DNA of 36,814 bases from Chitinophagaceae bacterium. Its GTDB lineage: Bacteria > Bacteroidota > Bacteroidia > Chitinophagales > UBA10324. Both the position numbers and the translations under genes were made by a program. The stretch spans positions 1 through 36,814 of the forward strand of contig CANJII010000031.1 of NCBI GenBank assembly GCA_947474435.1, read 5' to 3'. Shown here piece by piece: positions 32,400-36,814 of the stretch (position 1 is the first letter of the stretch; every line of letters begins with the position of its first letter). Below the pieces are notes generated by a model. The model did no database searches. It saw only the letters and a program-made list of their open reading frames with translations, and had not been told where the DNA came from.

Positions 32400-32452
32400 G
32401 TTCATAGGTTCAGGGGTGGATTAGTTCATTTGTTCAAGGGTTCATTTGTTCA
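32400..32452. repeat. Three 13-bp direct repeats in the rlmN/amidohydrolase promoter region
   Basis: GTTCATTTGTTCA occurs exactly at 32424-32436 and 32440-32452, 16 bp apart. A variant, GTTCATAGGTTCA, lies at 32400-32412. All are between the two divergent -7 boxes. They could be regulator sites or a low-complexity repeat. Confidence 0.65.
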
Positions 32453-32456
32453 TTGG

Positions 32457-32464
32457 TATTTTTG
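32457..32464 (+). promoter_or_regulatory. -7 box (TATTTTTG) for the amidohydrolase
   Basis: Exact match, six bases before the ATG at 32471. It shows that the upstream TTG at 32453 is not the start and that the mRNA is probably leaderless or nearly so. Confidence 0.55.
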
Positions 32465-32470
32465 CAGAGA

Positions 32471-33649
32471 ATGAAAAAATATTCTGCGAATAAAATTTTT
32501 ACGGCGAAAGAAGTTCTGGAGAAATCAGTGGTGATTACTGATGAAGAAGGAAAAATTCTGGCCATTGATTCTATTGAAAATCACGACCGAGCATCGATTC
32601 AGTTTTTTGAAGGGGCAATTTGCCCAGGATTTGTAAATGCGCATTGCCATTTGGAATTATCTTACATGCGAAACCGGATTGCGAGAGGAAGTGGATTGGT
32701 TCAGTTTGTAAAAGACCTGTTGACCATTCGGAATGAAAAATTGAATATAATTATTCAGACTATTGATGAAGCGAATGAAGAAATGTTTCGGAATGGAATT
32801 GTTGCCGTTGGCGATATCAGTAACGACGACCATTCACTTTTAACGAAGCAGAAATCAAAAATTTTCTATCACACTTTTGTTGAGGCCTATGGATTCAAGC
32901 CAGAAAATGCAGAACAGTATTTCAGTGATGCGAAAAAAGTTTTTCTGAAAGCAAGTGAAATGAAACTTGCTGCATCTATTACTCCACATGCTCCCTATTC
33001 GGTTCCGCCAACATTAATGAATTTGATTTTTGAATGGAAAGAAAACCATCCGGAAATATTCAGTATTCACAACCAGGAAACAAAAGCGGAAACAAAAATT
33101 TTTTTGGATGGAACAGGAGATTTTAAAAATCTGATTGATGATTTTTTTAAATTGAATTCAGCGGAAGTATTTCACCCCACCGGAAAACGAAGCATTGAAT
33201 ATCTGTTACAGTTTTTACCAAAAGAAAAAAACGCATTGTTCGTTCACAACACTTTTACAACAGCCGAAGAATTGAAAAAAACTTCCGAAGATTTTCAGAA
33301 TGTGTTTTGGTGTGCATGTCCGAAAGCGAATATGTATATCGAAAATCGTTTGCCTGATTACAATAATTGGTTGCAAATAACAGATAAAGTCTGCATTGGT
33401 ACCGATAGTCTCGCTTCTAATAATACACTATCGATTTTAGATGAAATGAAAACAATTCAGTCAAATTTTCCGGAGATAAAAACAGAAACATTAATTAATT
33501 GGGCAACCATTAACGGAGCAAAGTTTTTAGAAATTGATAGTCAATTCGGCTCAATTGAAATTGGTAAGCAGCCGGGAATTAATTTGATTTCTGATTTGAA
33601 TGGGGATAATTCTTTTTCCAAGAATTCAGCTGTAAGAAAAATTATTTAG
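32471..33649 (+). CDS. Amidohydrolase-superfamily metal-dependent hydrolase
   Basis: This 392-residue cytoplasmic protein has the TIM-barrel amidohydrolase metal ligands: N-A-H-C-H-L-E-L (His58, His60), S-I-T-P-H-A-P-Y-S, S-I-H-N-Q-E-T, V-H-N-T-F, and the late Asp in G-T-D-S-L-A-S-N. The arrangement resembles the deaminase branch (guanine, cytosine, S-adenosylhomocysteine or aminofutalosine deaminases). The exact substrate cannot be read from the sequence. ATG at 32471 is chosen because an upstream TTG at 32453 is followed at once by the -7 promoter box. It is divergent from rlmN. Confidence 0.85.
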   Translation: MKKYSANKIFTAKEVLEKSVVITDEEGKILAIDSIENHDRASIQFFEGAICPGFVNAHCHLELSYMRNRIARGSGLVQFVKDLLTIRNEKLNIIIQTIDEANEEMFRNGIVAVGDISNDDHSLLTKQKSKIFYHTFVEAYGFKPENAEQYFSDAKKVFLKASEMKLAASITPHAPYSVPPTLMNLIFEWKENHPEIFSIHNQETKAETKIFLDGTGDFKNLIDDFFKLNSAEVFHPTGKRSIEYLLQFLPKEKNALFVHNTFTTAEELKKTSEDFQNVFWCACPKANMYIENRLPDYNNWLQITDKVCIGTDSLASNNTLSILDEMKTIQSNFPEIKTETLINWATINGAKFLEIDSQFGSIEIGKQPGINLISDLNGDNSFSKNSAVRKII

Positions 33650-33744
33650 TCAGCAGTTTCGTTCTGAAATAATTTTATCGGGATTCGATTTATAAAAATT
33701 ATTAACAACATATTTTCTCATCTGTTTCTACTAATAAGCAACAT

Positions 33745-33752
33745 TACATTTG
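33745..33752 (+). promoter_or_regulatory. -7 box (TACATTTG) for purH
   Basis: Exact match, ending 20 nt before the purH ATG. The nearest -33-like element (TTTC, 33725-33728) is poor. Confidence 0.5.
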
Positions 33753-33772
33753 CGCATTCATAAAAAATAAAA

Positions 33773-35296
33773 ATGCAATCCGTAAACATAAAATCAGCAC
33801 TCATTTCAGTTTACTACAAAGACAATCTTGAACCAATTATCAAAAAACTCCATGAGTTTGGAGTAAAAATGATTTCGACCGGAGGCACTTATGATTTTAT
33901 TACTTCATTGGGAATCGCGTGTGAAAAAGTAGAAACCATTACCGGATTTCCTGCCATTCTCGGTGGAAGAGTTAAGACTTTAGACCCACATGTATTCGGT
34001 GGAATTTTAGCACGAAGAGATTATGATGTGGATTGGGTGGAACTTGCACAACATAAAATTGATATCATTGATTTAGTGATTGTTGATTTGTATCCCTTTG
34101 AAGAAACACTTTTGAAAACTGATGATGAAAGTGAAATCATCGAAAAGATTGACATTGGCGGAATCAGTTTGATTCGTGCAGCGGCGAAAAATTTTAAAGA
34201 TGTTTTGGTTTGTGCTTCAAGAAATGATTATCCCGCATTGCTTGAAATTCTCACAAATAAAAAATGCACCACCGAAATCAGCGACCGACAACTTTTTGCC
34301 TTGAGAGCTTTTTCTGTAACTTCGAATTACGACACTGCAATTTTTAATTACTTTAATTCATCGGTTCAACTTCCTGTTTTCAAAAAAAGCATGCATCAAT
34401 CGCAGGTGTTGCGTTACGGGGAAAATCCGCACCAGCAGGGAATTTTTTATGGCAACTTAGATGAACTGCTCGAGCAATTTCATGGCAAGGAACTTTCGTA
34501 CAACAATCTGGTGGATGTGCATGCCGCAATGGAATTAATAAAAGAATTTGATGCGCCAACATTCGCAGTTATCAAGCACACCAATTCGTGCGGAGTAGCG
34601 AGTGATGAGAATTTATCTGAAGCATGGAAGAAAGCACTGGCAGGCGACCCTGTGAGTGCATTCGGTGGTGTGATAATTACGAACCGTAAAATAGATGAAG
34701 CCACTGCAAAACTGGTGAACGAATTATTTCTTGAAATTCTGATTGCTCCCGATTATGATTCTTCTGCGCTTGAAATTCTGAAATCGAAAAAGAACAGAAT
34801 AATTCTGCAACAGAAAAAAAATCTTCCCGAAGGAAAACAATTCAAAAATATTTTGAACGGAGTGATTGAACAGGATGAAGATTTGAAAACAGATGTTGCT
34901 GCTGAATTTAAAATCGCCACAGTAAAATCTCCTGAGAAAAATCAAATTGCTGATTTGGAATTTGCTTCTAAAGTGTGCAAGCATTTAAAATCAAACACCA
35001 TTACTTTAGTACGCAATCAGCAATTATTGTCAATGGGATGCGGACAAACTTCAAGAGTGGATGCATTGAAGCAGGCAATTGAAAAAGCAAAGAATTTCGG
35101 ATTCGATTTAAAAAATTCGGTGATGGCATCCGATGCATTTTTTCCTTTTGCGGATTGTGTGCAAATAGCAGGTGAAGCGGGTGTAACAGCCGTGATTCAG
35201 CCCGGTGGTTCCATAAAAGATAAAGACAGTATTGATTATTGTAATCAACACAACATAGCAATGGTACTGACCGGAACCAGACATTTTAAACACTGA
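33773..35296 (+). CDS. purH: Bifunctional AICAR formyltransferase/IMP cyclohydrolase
   Basis: PurH carries out the last two steps of purine synthesis, AICAR to FAICAR to IMP. The 507-residue protein has the N-terminal IMP cyclohydrolase domain: A-L-I-S-V-Y-Y-K-D-N near the start, S-T-G-G-T-Y, G-G-R-V-K-T-L-D-P-H, I-D-I-G-G-I-S-L-I-R-A-A-A-K-N. It also has the formyltransferase domain: L-R-Y-G-E-N-P-H-Q, I-K-H-T-N-S-C-G-V-A, F-G-G-V-I, and later D-A-F-F-P-F-A-D and Q-P-G-G-S-I-K-D. Length and motifs are normal. It has its own promoter. Confidence 0.97.
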   Translation: MQSVNIKSALISVYYKDNLEPIIKKLHEFGVKMISTGGTYDFITSLGIACEKVETITGFPAILGGRVKTLDPHVFGGILARRDYDVDWVELAQHKIDIIDLVIVDLYPFEETLLKTDDESEIIEKIDIGGISLIRAAAKNFKDVLVCASRNDYPALLEILTNKKCTTEISDRQLFALRAFSVTSNYDTAIFNYFNSSVQLPVFKKSMHQSQVLRYGENPHQQGIFYGNLDELLEQFHGKELSYNNLVDVHAAMELIKEFDAPTFAVIKHTNSCGVASDENLSEAWKKALAGDPVSAFGGVIITNRKIDEATAKLVNELFLEILIAPDYDSSALEILKSKKNRIILQQKKNLPEGKQFKNILNGVIEQDEDLKTDVAAEFKIATVKSPEKNQIADLEFASKVCKHLKSNTITLVRNQQLLSMGCGQTSRVDALKQAIEKAKNFGFDLKNSVMASDAFFPFADCVQIAGEAGVTAVIQPGGSIKDKDSIDYCNQHNIAMVLTGTRHFKH

Positions 35297-35400
35297 GTTG
35301 GAATAAGTTATTCAATTCAGTATTGTATAAAGTGAGTCAGGTAAAAATTATTATCGCCGAAAGAGAAGTGAAGTTTAAACAAATTAAAAAAGTAAAAAAC

Positions 35401-35433
35401 TATTTTTGATTTTGTAACGAATTTTAAATTCGT
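35401..35433 (+). promoter_or_regulatory. -7 box (TATTTTTG) followed by a palindrome
   Basis: An exact -7 box at 35401-35408 ends 30 nt before the ATG of the YD-repeat gene. ACGAATTT-T-AAATTCGT (35417-35433) is a perfect 8-bp inverted repeat with a one-base centre, just downstream of the probable start of transcription. It could be an operator or a 5' hairpin. Confidence 0.5.
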
Positions 35434-35438
35434 AGTTA

Positions 35439-36266
35439 ATGAAAAAAACTATTATTCTTTGGGTTTTATCGGTAGCAGTTCAAAGTTCGTATGCTCAATG
35501 CTTAACCAAGCAACAAGCACAGGAGAGTAAAATAAAATCGCAACGCGAAATTGCTTACAGTACTAAACATATTCCGGGAGAAGAAGTGAAGGATACTGTT
35601 CAGTCTATTCGTGTCTATCGTTATGATGATAAAGGAAATCTGACAGAACAATATGAGTACATCGCTGATGGAAGAAGGCAATCAAAAATTATTTTCTCAT
35701 TTGATGAATCAAGGAAAACCATTGAAGCCGACAGCACAGACGGAGAGAATATTTTTTCGAAATCAATTTACACTTATGATTTGAAAGGAAAATTGCTCGG
35801 AATAAAAACACAGGACACTTCAGGCAATCTTCTCAAACAACTTTCTTTTAATTACAACGAAACCGGAAAACTCAGAGAGGAAAAATGCACGGATGATTCC
35901 GGAAAAATCAGTTACAGAAAAGTTTGCAAGTACGATGCAAATGGAAAACTGACCGAGCATGATTATTTCAATGCTGACGCAAAAATGTATTTGAGTTCCA
36001 AGTTCAACCCGAGTGGAAAATTAATTGAACGCAAAACCTACAATGCCAGCGGTATAGCCACATCGCGCCATATGATTTTATATGATAATGCAGGAAGTAA
36101 AACAGAAGAAGATGATTTTGATGAAAACGGAAAACTGATTAAAAAATTTACTTTTCAATGCGGCCCGTTTGTTGGACCTGGTTTATGGATAAAGGAAACC
36201 AAGTACGATGCCGATGGAAAATCAATTCAAATTACTGACCGGGAGTTTGAGTTTTATCCGCAGTGA
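35439..36266 (+). CDS. Secreted YD-repeat-like protein
   Basis: This 275-residue protein has a signal peptide (M-K-K-T-I-I-L-W-V-L, cleavage near S-Y-A-Q). About nine imperfect repeats of some 20-25 residues follow, with the pattern Y-(D/N)-x-x-G-K-L-x-E (Y-D-D-K-G-N-L-T-E-Q, Y-D-L-K-G-K-L-L, Y-N-E-T-G-K-L-R-E, Y-D-A-N-G-K-L-T-E). These resemble the YD/MORN-like wrap repeats of many Bacteroidota secreted proteins, but not a full RHS shell. No sorting domain is seen at the end. Function unknown. Confidence 0.75.
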   Translation: MKKTIILWVLSVAVQSSYAQCLTKQQAQESKIKSQREIAYSTKHIPGEEVKDTVQSIRVYRYDDKGNLTEQYEYIADGRRQSKIIFSFDESRKTIEADSTDGENIFSKSIYTYDLKGKLLGIKTQDTSGNLLKQLSFNYNETGKLREEKCTDDSGKISYRKVCKYDANGKLTEHDYFNADAKMYLSSKFNPSGKLIERKTYNASGIATSRHMILYDNAGSKTEEDDFDENGKLIKKFTFQCGPFVGPGLWIKETKYDADGKSIQITDREFEFYPQ

Positions 36267-36350
36267 GAAAAAGTTTAACTTTAATGAAATATTGGTGGAA
36301 GACAAATTTTAAAAATTCTTCTTAATACAATTTAAATAACTACTCATTTT

Positions 36351-36814
36351 ATGATCAAACGAATTAATCTTTTGCTTTTACATGTATGTTTTCTGCTCAA
36401 TGTATCTGCTCAATCATACCAGGTCGGTCATCTACAACAAACAGTTGTTGATCCTTCCCGAGCAAACAGAAATATTACAACTGAAATTTATTATCCCTCA
36501 AATACAGCCGGCGATAATGTACCAATTGCCAATGGACAATTTCCGGTTTTGGTTTTTGGTCATGGCTTTGTAATGGTTTGGAGCTCTTATGATGTGCTTT
36601 GGAATGCATTAGTGCCACAAGGTTATATCATGGTTTTTCCAACAACTGAAACTTCCTTATCACCTTCTCATACCGATTTTGGAAAAGACATAGCTTTTCT
36701 GATTGGGGCAATGAAGACAGAAGGCAACACGGCTTCATCCAATTTTTTTGGAGCAGTCTCACCAACTTCTGCCGCAATGGGGCATTCAATGGGTGGTGGT
36801 TCCGCTTTTCTTGC
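36351..36814 (+). CDS. Secreted alpha/beta hydrolase, N-terminal part (runs off window)
   Basis: The frame is open from the ATG at 36351 to the window end (154 whole codons). It starts with a signal peptide (I-N-L-L-L-L-H-V-C-F-L-L, cleavage near V-S-A-Q). An alpha/beta-hydrolase core follows: F-P-V-L-V-F-G-H-G-F with the oxyanion-region His-Gly, then A-M-G-H-S-M-G-G-G-S with the nucleophile Ser in a G-x-S-x-G elbow. It resembles the chlorophyllase or dienelactone-hydrolase-like branch of secreted esterases. The rest of the triad lies beyond the window. It follows the YD-repeat gene by 84 bp on the same strand. Confidence 0.8.
   Translation, partial: MIKRINLLLLHVCFLLNVSAQSYQVGHLQQTVVDPSRANRNITTEIYYPSNTAGDNVPIANGQFPVLVFGHGFVMVWSSYDVLWNALVPQGYIMVFPTTETSLSPSHTDFGKDIAFLIGAMKTEGNTASSNFFGAVSPTSAAMGHSMGGGSAFL

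Noticed and set aside
32424-32452. CRISPR-like array
   Set aside because: The repeats are only 13 bp with a 3-bp gap and there are no cas genes.
35439-36266. RHS/polymorphic toxin based on YD-like repeats
   Set aside because: The protein is short, has a plain signal peptide, and lacks the RHS core motif, a toxin tip and an immunity gene.

Overview
The window is AT-rich chromosomal DNA from a member of the Bacteroidota. Four things point there: several secreted proteins end in type IX secretion system (T9SS) sorting domains of both type A and type B; Shine-Dalgarno sequences are mostly absent; many genes are preceded by the Bacteroidota -7 promoter element TAnnTTTG; and the gene order rplM-rpsI-rpsB-tsf-pyrH is usual for the phylum. 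The genus cannot be told from the sequence alone. It is probably a free-living or environmental, gliding or adhesive relative of the Chitinophagales, Sphingobacteriales or Flavobacteriales. No tRNA, rRNA, CRISPR array, transposase or prophage was seen.

Layout. 1-2248: end of coaX, an outer-membrane barrel protein and lptC, probably one operon. 2432-2984: a DinB-fold protein with its own promoter. 3080-14113: five large cell-surface or secreted proteins in mixed orientation. One has a type B CTD, three have type A CTDs, and one is built from 17-residue 'head' repeats with no visible CTD. 14142-17798: a translation operon on the minus strand (rplM, rpsI, rpsB, tsf, then pyrH after a terminator), driven by a near-consensus promoter. 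Its uS2 protein has an acidic linker and a long RGG/glycine-rich tail. 17900-18148: an intergenic tandem hairpin repeat. 18143-21468: a T9SS propeller protein and a second secreted protein split by a frameshift at an A-run. 21579-21853: a small Xre regulator with a perfect 16-bp palindrome upstream. 21891-24818: an arsenic operon on the minus strand (arsR-arsM-arsC-acr3) whose palindromic operator is centred on the -7 box. 24894-27216: a methyltransferase and a GT-C-like membrane glycosyltransferase. 27297-36814: mostly housekeeping and conserved genes (scpB, a SIMPL protein, a NifU/Nfu Fe-S protein, corA, a DUF4834-like peptide, a GxxExxY protein, rlmN, an amidohydrolase, purH), then a YD-repeat-like secreted protein and the start of a secreted alpha/beta hydrolase.

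How they work together. The arsenic genes form a complete sense, methylate, reduce and export module. The ribosomal block supplies 30S and 50S proteins, an elongation factor and UMP kinase. The secreted genes look like T9SS cargo attached to or released from the cell surface, although no T9SS machinery gene lies in this window. The observations most worth a second look are the RGG-tailed uS2, the frameshift at a canonical slippery A-run, the arsenic promoter-operator overlap, the Xre palindrome, the tandem hairpin repeat beside the ribosomal promoter, and the Cys/His-rich insertion in a secreted beta domain.
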